64,000 nt of DNA. It comes from Magnetospirillum sp. SS-4. GTDB lineage: Bacteria > Pseudomonadota > Alphaproteobacteria > Rhodospirillales > Magnetospirillaceae. The position numbers were made by a program, and so were the translations under genes. The stretch is taken from assembly GCF_902729425.1 (NCBI RefSeq), contig NZ_CACVCH010000081.1:101326-165325 (forward strand), written 5' to 3'. Of this stretch, positions 27,621 to 36,688 are shown piece by piece; position 1 is the first letter of the stretch; each line of letters begins with the position of its first letter. The notes beneath the pieces are model-generated. The model was given only the letters and a program-made list of their open reading frames with translations, was not told the DNA's origin and made no database searches.

Positions 27621-29914
27621 AAGGCATCCGCGAAAGGCTTCTCGAAGCCTTTCAGATCGAATACCGCGAACATCTGGAGACGATCCGCGCCCTGCTGGAT
27701 GACCTCAGCCGGCGCACGGACGGCAGCGGAATCGCCCAGCTGGACGAGACCTTTCGCCGCGCCCATTCCCTGAAGGGCGCCGCCCGCGCCGTCGACCTGC
27801 CGCCGGTCGAGCAGATCGCCCATCGGCTGGAGACCCTGTTCGCCCGCATCCGTGGCGGCGACATCAGGCTTGATGGGGCCATGGCGGCGATGATCGGCCG
27901 GGTGCTGGATTCCATCGAGGATTGGGTGGCGGCCAACAGCGCCGATTCCCCGCTGCCCGACACCGCCGCCATCATGGCCGAATTGGAGAACGTGCTGGAG
28001 GGCGGCGCCGCCTCGGCCACGGCGCCGTGCTCTCCGTCCCCGCCGCCGCCGTGTTCCCCGGCTCCGTCGCCGCCGCCTTTGCCTGCACCCGCCCCCCTGC
28101 CGCCGGAGGAGGACACCTCTTCTCCGGCTCCCCAGGACGAGCCGGAGCGGCCGCTTCCGGCCCGGGCGGAGGAGACCGTCCGGGTGCGGGCGCTGCATCT
28201 CGACCGGCTGTTGCGTTCCAGCAACGAACTGGTCACCGAGACCATGATCCAGCGGGGACTGACCCGTCAGCTGGTGGGCATCGACCGCTCGCTGTCCGAA
28301 TTCGACAAGCAGTGGCGCCGGGTCCGCAAGGTGGCTTCCGCCACCATTCGCGAGACCGCCGACCACGAACGCGCCGGCCTGATCGACCGTCAGTTCGAGG
28401 CGCTGGAACAATCGTTGCGGACCCTGACCCGCGAGGCCCGCGACGGCCGCCGGTTGCAGCAGCGGACCGGCTGGGCGCTGCGCCAGCTGGGCGAGGAATT
28501 GCAGCAGGAAGTCCGTCAGGTCCGCATGGTGCCGGCCGAAAGCATCTTCGGCGGCTTTCGCAAGATGGTGCGCGACCTCGCCCGCGACGCCGGCAAGAAG
28601 GTGGAGGTTCAGGTCGCCGGTCTCGACGTCGAGGCCGACCGCATGGTGCTCCAGGGACTGAAGGACCCGGTCATGCACCTGCTGCGCAACGCCCTGTCCC
28701 ATGGGGTCGAGCCGCCTGCGGAACGGGTCGCGTCGGGCAAGCCCTCCCACGCCACCGTCTTCCTGCGCTTCGACGTTTCCGACGGCCGGCTGGTGGTGCT
28801 GGTGGAAGACGACGGGCGCGGCGTCGATTACGACGCCATCCGCCGCAAGGCGGTGGAGCGCGGCGCCCTGACCGAGGCCGAGGCGGCCGGGCTGGAACGC
28901 GACGCCCTGCTCGATCTCATCTTCGATCCCGGCTTCTCGACCGCCCGCGTGGTCGACGACCTGGCCGGGCGCGGCATGGGGTTGTCGGTGGTGCGGGAAG
29001 CCGCCGCCATGATGAACGGCACCGTCGAGGTGCGGCGGCGCGAGCCGACGGGCACCTGCTTCCGCCTGTCGGTGCCGCTATCGGTGTCGACCCAGCGGCT
29101 ATTCCTGGTGGAATGCCAGGGGCACGTCTACGCCCTGCCCACCGAAGGGCTGGACCGGCTGTACCGGGTCAAGGCCGACGACGTCTGCATGGTGGAAGGG
29201 CGCTCGGTGGTCTATCTCGGCGGCCAGCAATTGCCGCTGCTGTCCCTGGCCCATCTGCTGGCGCTTGGCGAAAGCGCCGTCAAGGTTACCCGCAACGTGG
29301 TGCCGCTGGTGGTGCTGAAGAACGGCGACCGCCGGGTGGCGGTGGCGGTGGACAGCTTCCTGTCCATCCGGGAGGGGATGGTCAAGGATATCGGCGTGCC
29401 GGGATCGCGGGGGACCATGGTGGCCGGCGGCATGTTGATGGAGGACGGCGGCATCGCCCTGGTCCTCAATCCGTTCGAGATCGTCGAGACCTTCAGGAAG
29501 TCGGGCAGCATCCGGGTGCTGACCACCGTGGAAAAGCCGGCCGAACGCCGGGTGCCGGTGATCCTGGTGGTCGACGATTCGCTGACCACCCGGACGCTGG
29601 AAAAAAGTATCCTGGAGGCGCACGGCTATCAGGTCCGCCTCGCCTTCGACGGCCTGGAGGCCCTGGGCCGGTTGCGGGCCGAGCATATCGACCTTGTCAT
29701 CTCCGACATCCAGATGCCCCGTCTCGACGGCTTCGGCCTGTTGCAGGCGATCCGCGCCGATCAGGCGCTGAAATCAATCCCCCTGATCCTGGTCAGTTCG
29801 CTGGAAGCGCGCGAGGATCGCGAGCGGGGGCTGTCGCTGGGGGCCGACGCCTATGTGGTCAAGCGGAAATTCGACCAGAAGGAACTTCTGGAAACCATAG
29901 GACAGTTTCTATGA
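27617..29914 (+). CDS. cheA: Hybrid CheA histidine kinase with C-terminal receiver
   Basis: This 765-residue cytoplasmic kinase resembles WspE/CheA3. The HPt domain has H50 in RRAHSLKGAARAV. A Pro-rich linker (about 135-180) replaces the P2 domain. Dimerisation and HATPase follow (HLLRNALSHGVEP, LVEDDGRGVDYD, GRGMGLSVVREAA), then a CheW domain (QRLFLVECQGHVYALP). The C-terminal receiver has VILVVDDSLTTR and phosphoacceptor D697 in LVISDIQMPRLDG. Both a kinase output and an internal phosphate sink are therefore present. It starts with GTG overlapping the receptor stop and ends in an ATGA overlap with cheB. Confidence 0.95.
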   Translation: MKGIRERLLEAFQIEYREHLETIRALLDDLSRRTDGSGIAQLDETFRRAHSLKGAARAVDLPPVEQIAHRLETLFARIRGGDIRLDGAMAAMIGRVLDSIEDWVAANSADSPLPDTAAIMAELENVLEGGAASATAPCSPSPPPPCSPAPSPPPLPAPAPLPPEEDTSSPAPQDEPERPLPARAEETVRVRALHLDRLLRSSNELVTETMIQRGLTRQLVGIDRSLSEFDKQWRRVRKVASATIRETADHERAGLIDRQFEALEQSLRTLTREARDGRRLQQRTGWALRQLGEELQQEVRQVRMVPAESIFGGFRKMVRDLARDAGKKVEVQVAGLDVEADRMVLQGLKDPVMHLLRNALSHGVEPPAERVASGKPSHATVFLRFDVSDGRLVVLVEDDGRGVDYDAIRRKAVERGALTEAEAAGLERDALLDLIFDPGFSTARVVDDLAGRGMGLSVVREAAAMMNGTVEVRRREPTGTCFRLSVPLSVSTQRLFLVECQGHVYALPTEGLDRLYRVKADDVCMVEGRSVVYLGGQQLPLLSLAHLLALGESAVKVTRNVVPLVVLKNGDRRVAVAVDSFLSIREGMVKDIGVPGSRGTMVAGGMLMEDGGIALVLNPFEIVETFRKSGSIRVLTTVEKPAERRVPVILVVDDSLTTRTLEKSILEAHGYQVRLAFDGLEALGRLRAEHIDLVISDIQMPRLDGFGLLQAIRADQALKSIPLILVSSLEAREDRERGLSLGADAYVVKRKFDQKELLETIGQFL

Positions 29915-30972
29915 GGAAAAAGATCCGTGTCCTGATCGTCGAGGATTCCCTGGTGGTGCGGGAACTCCTCAAGCATATCATCGGCGGCGATTCCCGCTTC
30001 GAGGTGGTGGCGGCGGTGGAAAGCGCCGAGCAATGCCTGCAATTGCTTGAGACCGAGGCCCCCGACGTCATCTCGCTGGATATCCGCCTGCCGGGCATGA
30101 ACGGCCTGGACGCCACCCTTCAGATCATGTCGCGGCGGCCGACCCCGATCGTGGTGGTGGCGGCCCAGGTCGACGACGACGAACTGAACATCGCCATGAA
30201 CGCCCTTCGGGCCGGGGCGCTGTCGGTGGTGGAAAAGCCGGTGGGCGTCACCCATGTGGAATTCGAGTCGCTGGCGGCCAAGCTCTGTACCCAACTGGCG
30301 ATCATGAGCCAGGTCCGGGTGGTGCGCCAGGGCGGCAATCGCGGCCTGACCTTCGGATCTTCCCCGCTGCCGGTGCCGCGGCCCGAGGCGCGGCCGGGCA
30401 GCTACGACATGCTGGGCATCGCCGCCTCCACCGGCGGGCCGCAGGCGTTGGTCCAGTTGCTCAGCGGGTTGGGCGAGGGATTTCCGCTGCCGATCCTGCT
30501 GGTGCAGCACATCACCTCCAGTTTCCTGGAAGGCTTCGTCACCTGGCTGAGCGGCGCCACCCCGTTCAAGGTCGGCATCGCCACCGAGGACGAGACCCCA
30601 CAGCCGGGCCGGGTCTACGTGGCCCCGGTCGAACGCCATCTGGCCCTGATCCACCACCGTCTGTCCATCCTGGATACGCCGGCGGTGTGCAATCAGAAGC
30701 CGTCGGGGACGGTGCTGTTCAACTCCATGGCCCGCGAACTGGGCCGGAAGGCCATCGGCGTGGTCCTGACCGGCATGGGGTCGGACGGTTCCGACGGATT
30801 GCTGGACATGCACAAGGCCGGCGCCTACACCATCGCCGAGGACGCCAGCACCTGCGTTGTGTTCGGGATGCCGGCGGCGGCGGCCAAGCTGGGAGCCGCC
30901 CGCGAGATGCTGCCGCTTCCCGCCATCGCGCCCCGGCTGCGCGACCTCGCCGGCCGGGGAGGAGGGGGGTGA
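29911..30972 (+). CDS. cheB: CheB methylesterase/response regulator
   Basis: This 353-residue enzyme removes methyl groups from the receptor and provides adaptation. The receiver (1-120) has VLIVEDSLVVRELL, the acceptor Asp in VISLDIRLPGMNG and the Lys in VEKP. At the conserved Thr/Ser switch position it has Ala (IVVVAAQ), which may weaken phospho-switching. The methylesterase domain has catalytic Ser in GIAASTGGPQAL, His in LLVQHI and Asp in LTGMGSDGSDGL. ATGA overlap with cheA gives the start; its stop overlaps the next GTG. Confidence 0.95.
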   Translation: MRKKIRVLIVEDSLVVRELLKHIIGGDSRFEVVAAVESAEQCLQLLETEAPDVISLDIRLPGMNGLDATLQIMSRRPTPIVVVAAQVDDDELNIAMNALRAGALSVVEKPVGVTHVEFESLAAKLCTQLAIMSQVRVVRQGGNRGLTFGSSPLPVPRPEARPGSYDMLGIAASTGGPQALVQLLSGLGEGFPLPILLVQHITSSFLEGFVTWLSGATPFKVGIATEDETPQPGRVYVAPVERHLALIHHRLSILDTPAVCNQKPSGTVLFNSMARELGRKAIGVVLTGMGSDGSDGLLDMHKAGAYTIAEDASTCVVFGMPAAAAKLGAAREMLPLPAIAPRLRDLAGRGGGG

Positions 30973-32681
30973 CCGGCGACCGGCTGATCCTGATCGTCGA
31001 GGACTCGGCAACCCAGGCCATCCGGCTGCAATTCGCCCTGGAGCAGGAGGGCTTTCGCACCGTCGTCGCCGGCTCGGGCGAGGCGGCGCTGGAAGAGATC
31101 AACCGGCAACTGCCCTGCCTGATCATCGTCGATTACCACCTGCCCGGCATCCAGGGCGACGAGCTGTGCCGCCAGATACACATGGACGTCACCACGCGGG
31201 GCATTCCGCTGCTGATGCTGACGTCGGACGACACCTCGGCCGCCCAGTTGCACGGCCTGGAAAGCGGTGCCGACGATTTCGTCGCCAAGTCGGAAGATTC
31301 CGACATCCTGCTGCTTCGGGTCCACAACCTGCTGCGCAAGTCGCGGCGCGACACCGCCAACGTGGAGGTGGCCCGCTCGCTGTTTCGCCGCGCCCGCGTC
31401 CTGGTGATCGACGACAGTCCGACCTATCGCGAGAGCCTGGTCCAGGAACTGAGCGACGAGGGCTGCGACGTCACCCAGGTCACCAACGGCGCCGACGGGC
31501 TGGCGGCCCTGGCCGGAGATGATTTCGACTGCGTCATGGTCGATATGGTGATGCCGGACATGGACGGCATCGCCGTCTGTCAGGCGCTGAACGCCCGGCG
31601 CACGGAGGAGGACGTGCCGCTGGTCGTCCTGATGTTGTCGGCCTACGAGACCAAGGAGAACGTCGCCCGCGCCCTGGAAGCCGGCGCCGACGACTTCGTC
31701 GGCAAGTCGGCGGAGATGAGCGTGCTGCGTGCCCGCCTACGCGCGCTGCTGCGCCGCAAGTTCCTGCTGGAGCAGAACCGGCGGATCATGGATGAGATCC
31801 GCATGCGCGAGATGGAGACGCTGCGCGCGAAGGCGGAAAAGGAAGCGGCCGAGGCGCGGGCCGCCCTGGTCGAGGGGCTGGCGCGGGCCAATCTCGACCT
31901 GGAGGCGGCCAACACCCGGCTGCGCGAGACCCAGGTTCACCTGATCCAGTCGGAAAAGATGGCGTCGCTGGGCCAACTGGTCGCCGGCATCGCCCACGAG
32001 ATCAACAATCCCCTGTCCTTCGCCCTGTCTAACGTCTTTTCGGTCGAGGGCTGGCTGAACGCCATCCTCAACGAGGCCGGCGCGGCCCTGTCCGCGGAGC
32101 AGGTCGCCAACCTGGAAAAGGCGCGCAAGCGGGTCAGCGACACCGGCGACGGGCTGGAACGGGTGCGGGAACTGGTGGTGAAGCTGCGCACCTTCTCGCG
32201 TCTGGACGAGGGCGAGTTCAAGGTCATCGACGTCCGCGACGCCATGGAATCGGTGCTGCTGTTCCTGCGTCACAAGATGTCCGGCCGCATCGAGGTGATT
32301 CGCGATTACCGGAACGGCGACAACATGCTGGGCTGCTTCGCCGGGCAGCTCAATCAGGTGCTGATGAACGTGGTCGCCAACGCGGTCGACGCCATCGACG
32401 GCGAGGGCGTCATCACCGTCCGCACCGAGACGCAGGACGGGATGTTCAAGATCGTGGTCGCCGATACCGGCGGCGGCATCGCCTCCGAGCATCTGGAACG
32501 GATTTTCGATCCCTTTTTCACCACCAAGCCGGTGGGGCAGGGAACAGGGCTTGGTCTGGCCATCTCATACGGTATCATCAGCAGCCACCAGGGGCGGATC
32601 GAGGTGTCGAGCACCTTGGGGAAGGGAACCGAGGTGCGGATTCTCATTCCGCTGGACCTCAAGGAAAGGATCGAACCATGA
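30969..32681 (+). CDS. REC-REC hybrid histidine kinase (CheS3-like)
   Basis: This 570-residue soluble protein has two intact receivers (1-125: LIVEDSATQAIRL, LIIVDYHLPGIQG; 140-260: VLVIDDSPTYRE, CVMVDMVMPDMDG), a coiled coil (about 275-330), and a kinase core with HisKA His in GIAHEINNPLSFALSN and HATPase motifs (NQVLMNVVANAVDAI, DTGGGIASEHLERIFDPFFTTK, GTGLGLAISYGII). It lacks transmembrane helices, so its input is phosphate from CheA. This resembles CheS3 of Rhodospirillum centenum, the kinase output of a developmental Che3 pathway. It starts with GTG overlapping the cheB stop. Confidence 0.9.
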   Translation: MTGDRLILIVEDSATQAIRLQFALEQEGFRTVVAGSGEAALEEINRQLPCLIIVDYHLPGIQGDELCRQIHMDVTTRGIPLLMLTSDDTSAAQLHGLESGADDFVAKSEDSDILLLRVHNLLRKSRRDTANVEVARSLFRRARVLVIDDSPTYRESLVQELSDEGCDVTQVTNGADGLAALAGDDFDCVMVDMVMPDMDGIAVCQALNARRTEEDVPLVVLMLSAYETKENVARALEAGADDFVGKSAEMSVLRARLRALLRRKFLLEQNRRIMDEIRMREMETLRAKAEKEAAEARAALVEGLARANLDLEAANTRLRETQVHLIQSEKMASLGQLVAGIAHEINNPLSFALSNVFSVEGWLNAILNEAGAALSAEQVANLEKARKRVSDTGDGLERVRELVVKLRTFSRLDEGEFKVIDVRDAMESVLLFLRHKMSGRIEVIRDYRNGDNMLGCFAGQLNQVLMNVVANAVDAIDGEGVITVRTETQDGMFKIVVADTGGGIASEHLERIFDPFFTTKPVGQGTGLGLAISYGIISSHQGRIEVSSTLGKGTEVRILIPLDLKERIEP

Positions 32682-34303
32682 CCCAGGGGGGAGGGCGCTT
32701 CGTGACTCCCGCCAAGGAACGCTTCGGCGTGCTGGTGGTCGACGACGAACCACAGATTCTGACCGCCATCACCGATCTGCTGGAGGAGGAGTTCGAGGTT
32801 CACACCGCCTGCGATGGTCTTGCCGCCCTAGATATCCTGGCGGTTCGGACGGTCTGCGTCATCTTGTCGGATCAGCGCATGCCGGGCATGACCGGTGCCG
32901 AATTCCTGGGCCGCGCCCGTTCGATCTCGGATGCGACGCGGGTGCTGGTGACCGGCTATTCCGATCTGGACGCGCTGGTCAGCGCCGTGAATCTGGGGCA
33001 GATACACGCCTATCTGTCAAAGCCGTGGAACCCCCTGGAACTGAAGGTCGTGGTCAGGACCGCCGCCGACCGCTGGCGCCTGAACCGGGCGCTGGATCAC
33101 GAGCGCAACCTGCTGCGCGCCCTGATGGACAATGTTCCGGACGCCATCTTCTTCAAGGACCGCGACCTGGCCTTCACCCGGCTGAACCGGCCACAGGCCG
33201 TGATTCTCGGTGGCGGCGATCCCGTCGACCTGCTGGGCATGCGGCTGTCGGACATCGTCTCCGTCGACCAGGCCGGTCCGGTGGAGGCGCTGGAGCAGGC
33301 TATCATCGACAAGGGGGCCGTGGTCGACGACGTGATCGAGGGCTTCATCCAGGCCGACGGCTCGCAAGGATGGGTTTCCACCACCAAGGCCCCCATCCGC
33401 ATGGGGGGCGAGGTCATCGGCCTGGTGGGCATCGCCCGCGACGTCACCCGGCGCAAGGAGGCCGAGGCCTACCTGCAAAACGCCCATGACGAGCTGCAAC
33501 GCGCGGTGACGGAACGCACCCGGTCGCTACGGCTGGAAGTCGAGCATCGCGCCAGGGCCGAACGGGAAGCCCAGGCGGCGCGCGAGGTGGCCGAGGCCGC
33601 CAACCGGGCCAAGACCATCTTTCTCGCCAATATGAGCCATGAACTGCGTACGCCGTTGAACGCCATCCTCGGATTTTCCGAACTGGCGGGGCGGGTGATG
33701 ACCGAGGCCGATGCCGAACGTTACGGCGGCTTTCTCGACAATATCTCCGAATCGGCCGAGCACCTGCTCAAGGTGATCAGCGACATCCTCGACGTGTCGC
33801 GGGTGGAAATCGGCAAGGTCTCGCTGCGGGAAAGCGCGGTGGATGTGGGAGAGGTGGTGGAATCGGTCTGCCGGCTGGTCGGCCACGCCATCATGGCCAA
33901 GCGACAGTCCCTGGTCCGTCCGGAACCGTTGCCGCTGCCCCGGCTATGGGCAGACGAGCGGCTGCTGAAGCAGATTCTGCTAAACCTGGTGTCCAACGCC
34001 GCCAAGTTCACTCCCGAGGGAGGGACGGTCCGGGTCGTCACCGGGCTGCGGGACGGTGCCTTGTTCATCCGGGTCGAGGATGATGGAATCGGCATCGCCG
34101 AGGCCGATATCCCGATGGTGCTGCAACCCTTCGGCCAAGCGGAAAGCGCCATCAGCCCCAAGCAGGAGGGAGCCGGACTGGGGCTGCCCCTGGCCAAGGG
34201 CTTCGTCGAACTGCACGGCGGCACCCTCGCCATCGACAGCGTGGTCGGCAAGGGGACGCGGATGGTGGTGACGTTTCCCGTCACCCGGACCATGCCGTCC
34301 TGA
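32678..34303 (+). CDS. REC-PAS histidine kinase, terminal gene of the chemosensory operon
   Basis: This 541-residue soluble kinase has a receiver (about 15-130: VLVVDDEPQILTAI, VILSDQRMPGMTG, LSKPWNP, a RpfG/HD-GYP-type receiver flavour), a PAS domain (about 145-270: LLRALMDNVPDAIFFKDRDLAF), a coiled coil, then HisKA (FLANMSHELRTPLNAILGFSE) and HATPase (LLKQILLNLVSNAAKFT, VEDDGIGIAEADI, GAGLGLPLAKGFVELHGG). It overlaps the preceding kinase by four bases. With that kinase it makes a two-kinase output arm; the final DNA-binding or cyclase target is not in the operon. A strong terminator follows. Confidence 0.9.
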   Translation: MTQGGGRFVTPAKERFGVLVVDDEPQILTAITDLLEEEFEVHTACDGLAALDILAVRTVCVILSDQRMPGMTGAEFLGRARSISDATRVLVTGYSDLDALVSAVNLGQIHAYLSKPWNPLELKVVVRTAADRWRLNRALDHERNLLRALMDNVPDAIFFKDRDLAFTRLNRPQAVILGGGDPVDLLGMRLSDIVSVDQAGPVEALEQAIIDKGAVVDDVIEGFIQADGSQGWVSTTKAPIRMGGEVIGLVGIARDVTRRKEAEAYLQNAHDELQRAVTERTRSLRLEVEHRARAEREAQAAREVAEAANRAKTIFLANMSHELRTPLNAILGFSELAGRVMTEADAERYGGFLDNISESAEHLLKVISDILDVSRVEIGKVSLRESAVDVGEVVESVCRLVGHAIMAKRQSLVRPEPLPLPRLWADERLLKQILLNLVSNAAKFTPEGGTVRVVTGLRDGALFIRVEDDGIGIAEADIPMVLQPFGQAESAISPKQEGAGLGLPLAKGFVELHGGTLAIDSVVGKGTRMVVTFPVTRTMPS

Positions 34304-34336
34304 CGGAAGCGGCGCCCTATCGATCATGAAAACGCA

Positions 34337-34369
34337 CCAAGGGCGGCGCGAGGATCGCGCCGCCCTTGG
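34337..34369. terminator. Bidirectional terminator between the chemosensory operon and rpmB
   Basis: A perfect 15-base stem (34337-34351 with 34355-34369) has loop GGA and lies between convergent genes. A-rich sequence on the left and AT-rich sequence on the right could serve both directions. Confidence 0.8.
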
Positions 34370-34391
34370 ATAATTCAGCCGACCCCTGGAC

Positions 34392-34691
34392 TTAGGCGGC
34401 GACCTGCTTGCTGGCGATGGCGCGCTGAATGCTCTTCTTCAGGCGGCGAGCCTCGGCCGACAGCTTGGAATCGGCGGTCGACAGCAGGAAGGAGTCGATG
34501 CCGCCGTTATGGTCGATGGTCTTGAGACCATTCACCGAAATCCGCAGACGCACGGCGTGCCCCAGGGCGTCGGACAGCAGCGACGTATCCTGCAAATTGG
34601 GCAGAAAGCGGCGACGGCTCTTGTTGTTCGCGTGGCTGACGTTGTTTCCGGTCAGAACGCCTTTGCCGGTGATGGCGCAGCGACGTGCCAT
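34392..34691 (-). CDS. rpmB: 50S ribosomal protein L28
   Basis: This 99-residue ribosomal protein begins [34 protein letters not shown], the characteristic L28 N terminus, and continues with [18 protein letters not shown]. It has the longer alphaproteobacterial form with a basic C-terminal helix. It is monocistronic on the minus strand, with a terminator after its stop, and is flanked by a signalling operon and a cheZ-like gene. Confidence 0.97.
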   Translation of the reverse strand: MARRCAITGKGVLTGNNVSHANNKSRRRFLPNLQDTSLLSDALGHAVRLRISVNGLKTIDHNGGIDSFLLSTADSKLSAEARRLKKSIQRAIASKQVAA

Positions 34692-34807
34692 ATCTCAAAT
34701 CCTCGCTTTGAATCGTTCACCGGTCCATCGACGGCCACGGGGCCGGAGCGGTTCCGGAAGAAGCCGAGTTTTTAAGGGGCCGGAGGCCGTCCGTCAAGCG
34801 GGAATCA

Positions 34808-35368
34808 TCACCCGAACAGCTTGTCGATGGCGTCCTGGCCCAGCATGCGGTCCACGTCGGCCTGGGTGACGCCCTGGCCGGGCAGCTGCGGGCCGTTCAG
34901 CAGGGACTTGTCGGCGTCCTTTTCCTTGATCTCCACCACCACCTGGGTCAATTCGTCCTTGCCCCAGGTCAGGATGATGGTGTTGACCCGCTCCTCGACG
35001 AATTTGAGGGAGTTGACCACCTTCGAGATGCGCTGGCCGGTGATGTCCTGGAACGAACAGGCCTCGAACACCATGTTGACCTTGTCGGTGACCTTGTCGA
35101 ACACCTCGGCCAGGGCGGGGTTGTCGCCGGCGGCGGCGCGGGCCTCGCCCATCAGGCCATCGATGGATTCCATGCTTTCCATGATGGTGTTGGTGGCGGT
35201 CTCGGTGGCGTTGACGATCTCATCCAGCTGTTCGGACATGCCGCCGAAATGATCGGTCGAGCCCGGCGGATTGAGGGCCGCCAGTTCCTTTCTGATTTTC
35301 TGGAGGTGACCGAACAGGCCGACAAGTTCGCGTTTCAGGATCAGGCTATCGTTCGGCATCTTCGGCAT
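34808..35368 (-). CDS. cheZ: CheZ-like chemotaxis protein phosphatase
   Basis: This 186-residue, mostly helical protein fits CheZ, which dephosphorylates CheY-P. The diagnostic active-site helix ACSFQDITGQRISKVVNSL carries the Asp and Gln (FQD-x-TGQ) that position water. The C terminus ends DVDRMLGQDAIDKLFG, like the CheY-tethering tail. Two in-frame ATGs (35368 and 35359) are possible; neither has a strong ribosome site and I chose the longer. No CheY or flagellar genes adjoin it, but the chemosensory operon ends only 500 bases away. Confidence 0.85.
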   Translation of the reverse strand: MPKMPNDSLILKRELVGLFGHLQKIRKELAALNPPGSTDHFGGMSEQLDEIVNATETATNTIMESMESIDGLMGEARAAAGDNPALAEVFDKVTDKVNMVFEACSFQDITGQRISKVVNSLKFVEERVNTIILTWGKDELTQVVVEIKEKDADKSLLNGPQLPGQGVTQADVDRMLGQDAIDKLFG

Positions 35369-35412
35369 TTTGTTTTTATCCACACAGGTCCGGGCAGAAG
35401 ATAGCCTGATTG

Positions 35413-36414
35413 TCAGGCGTGCGCCAAGGGGAGACGAAAGGTTCCGACAAGTTGCCGGGCGGCGGCCCCCGGCGCCATCCGGCCGGCGGCGACGGCCCGT
35501 TCCATCTCGGGCAGCAGGCGATCGACCCTGGGATCGTCGCGCAGCGCTTGCAGCAGGGTTTCGGAAACCTCGCTCCACATCCAGGCGTGGGCCTGTTCGG
35601 CGCGGCGTTCCGCTAGGGCGCCGGCCTTGTCCATGGTGTCGCGGTAGCGTTCGACCATGGCCCAGACCTCGTCGATGCCCGACCGGGCCAGGGCCGAGCA
35701 GGTCTGCACCGGAACCCGCCAATGGGCCGACGCCGGCGCCAGCAGGTGCAGGGCGTTCTTGTAATCCCGGGCCGCCCGGGCCGCCGCCGCCGCCAGGTCG
35801 CCATCGGCCTTGTTGACGACGATGGCGTCGGCCAGCTCGACGATGCCCTTCTTGATTCCCTGCAATTCGTCGCCACCGCCCGGCACCAGCACCAGCAGGA
35901 ACATGTCGACCATGTCGGCCACGGCGGTCTCGCTCTGGCCGACGCCGACGGTCTCCACCACGATCACGTCGAAGCCGGCGGCCTCGCAGACCAGCATGGC
36001 TTCGCGGGTGCGTCGCGCCACTCCGCCCAGGGTGCAACCCGACGGGCTGGGGCGGATGAAGGCCCTGGCGTCGCGGGACAATTCCTCCATGCGGGTCTTG
36101 TCGCCCAGGATGGAGCCGCCGGTGCGGGGCGAGGACGGGTCGACCGCCAGTACCGCCGGGCGCTTGCCCTGTTCCAGCACATGCAGCCCGAAGCTTTCGA
36201 TGAAGGTGCTCTTGCCGGCGCCGGGCACGCCGGTAATGCCGATGCGCACCGATTGCCCGGTATGGGGCAACAGGCGGTGCATCAGGGCTTCCGCCGCCTC
36301 GCGATGGTCGGGACGCGACGATTCGATCAAGGTGATGGCGCGGGCCAGGGCGCGGCGCTCGCCGGCCAGGACGCCCTCGGCCAGGGCGACGGGATCGGGA
36401 GAAAGGAGGGTCAC
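35413..36414 (-). CDS. meaB: Methylmalonyl-CoA mutase-associated GTPase MeaB
   Basis: MeaB is a G3E P-loop GTPase that guards and reloads adenosylcobalamin in methylmalonyl-CoA mutase. At 333 residues it has normal length. Walker A is IGITGVPGAGKSTFIES near residues 58-74, followed by VLAVDPSSPRTGGSILGDKTRM and VVETVGVGQSETAVADMVDMF. The base-recognition motif is NKAD. GTG 36414 lies eight bases after the stop of a small upstream gene, so it is probably the third gene of a three-gene operon. The mutase is not in the window, but the epimerase gene (mce) lies 7 kb away. Confidence 0.95.
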   Translation of the reverse strand: MTLLSPDPVALAEGVLAGERRALARAITLIESSRPDHREAAEALMHRLLPHTGQSVRIGITGVPGAGKSTFIESFGLHVLEQGKRPAVLAVDPSSPRTGGSILGDKTRMEELSRDARAFIRPSPSGCTLGGVARRTREAMLVCEAAGFDVIVVETVGVGQSETAVADMVDMFLLVLVPGGGDELQGIKKGIVELADAIVVNKADGDLAAAAARAARDYKNALHLLAPASAHWRVPVQTCSALARSGIDEVWAMVERYRDTMDKAGALAERRAEQAHAWMWSEVSETLLQALRDDPRVDRLLPEMERAVAAGRMAPGAAARQLVGTFRLPLAHA

Positions 36415-36421
36415 TGCGGGT

Positions 36422-36688
36422 CTATCTCTTCTTGTCGGGGCTCTTGACTTCGGGCTCGCGGCCTTCGTTCAGAAAGGTGAGGATGGCCATGGACACCAGC
36501 TTGGCGCGGTCCTCGTCGGACAGGTGGTCGAGAATCTTGCGCTTGGCGCGATGGACGTCCTGGGCCCGCTTCAGCAGGGCGGCGCGATCCTCGGTCATGG
36601 GCGGTTTCGCCTGGGGCTTTGGCGGTGGCCTGGCCGGCTTCGACCGGGGCGTGGTTCCGCCGAACATGGCCTTGAGAAAGCCGAACAT
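36422..36688 (-). CDS. Small basic protein, unknown function (paralogue of upstream gene)
   Basis: This 88-residue protein has an N-terminal hydrophobic stretch (MFGFLKAMFGG), a Pro/Lys-rich linker, and a helical core of the form AALLKRAQDVHRAKRKILDHLSDEDRAKLVSMA. That core matches the preceding gene's C terminus (HRA-x2-L-x2-LSD-x2-RA-x-L). I do not recognise a named family. The ATG overlaps the upstream stop by one base (TGATG), and the gene ends eight bases before meaB. Confidence 0.7.
   Translation of the reverse strand: MFGFLKAMFGGTTPRSKPARPPPKPQAKPPMTEDRAALLKRAQDVHRAKRKILDHLSDEDRAKLVSMAILTFLNEGREPEVKSPDKKR

Noticed and set aside
34808..36037. 409-codon minus-strand frame joining part of meaB's shadow to the CheZ-like gene
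   Set aside because: The CheZ similarity begins only at 35368; the upstream part is an out-of-frame shadow of meaB and not a fusion.
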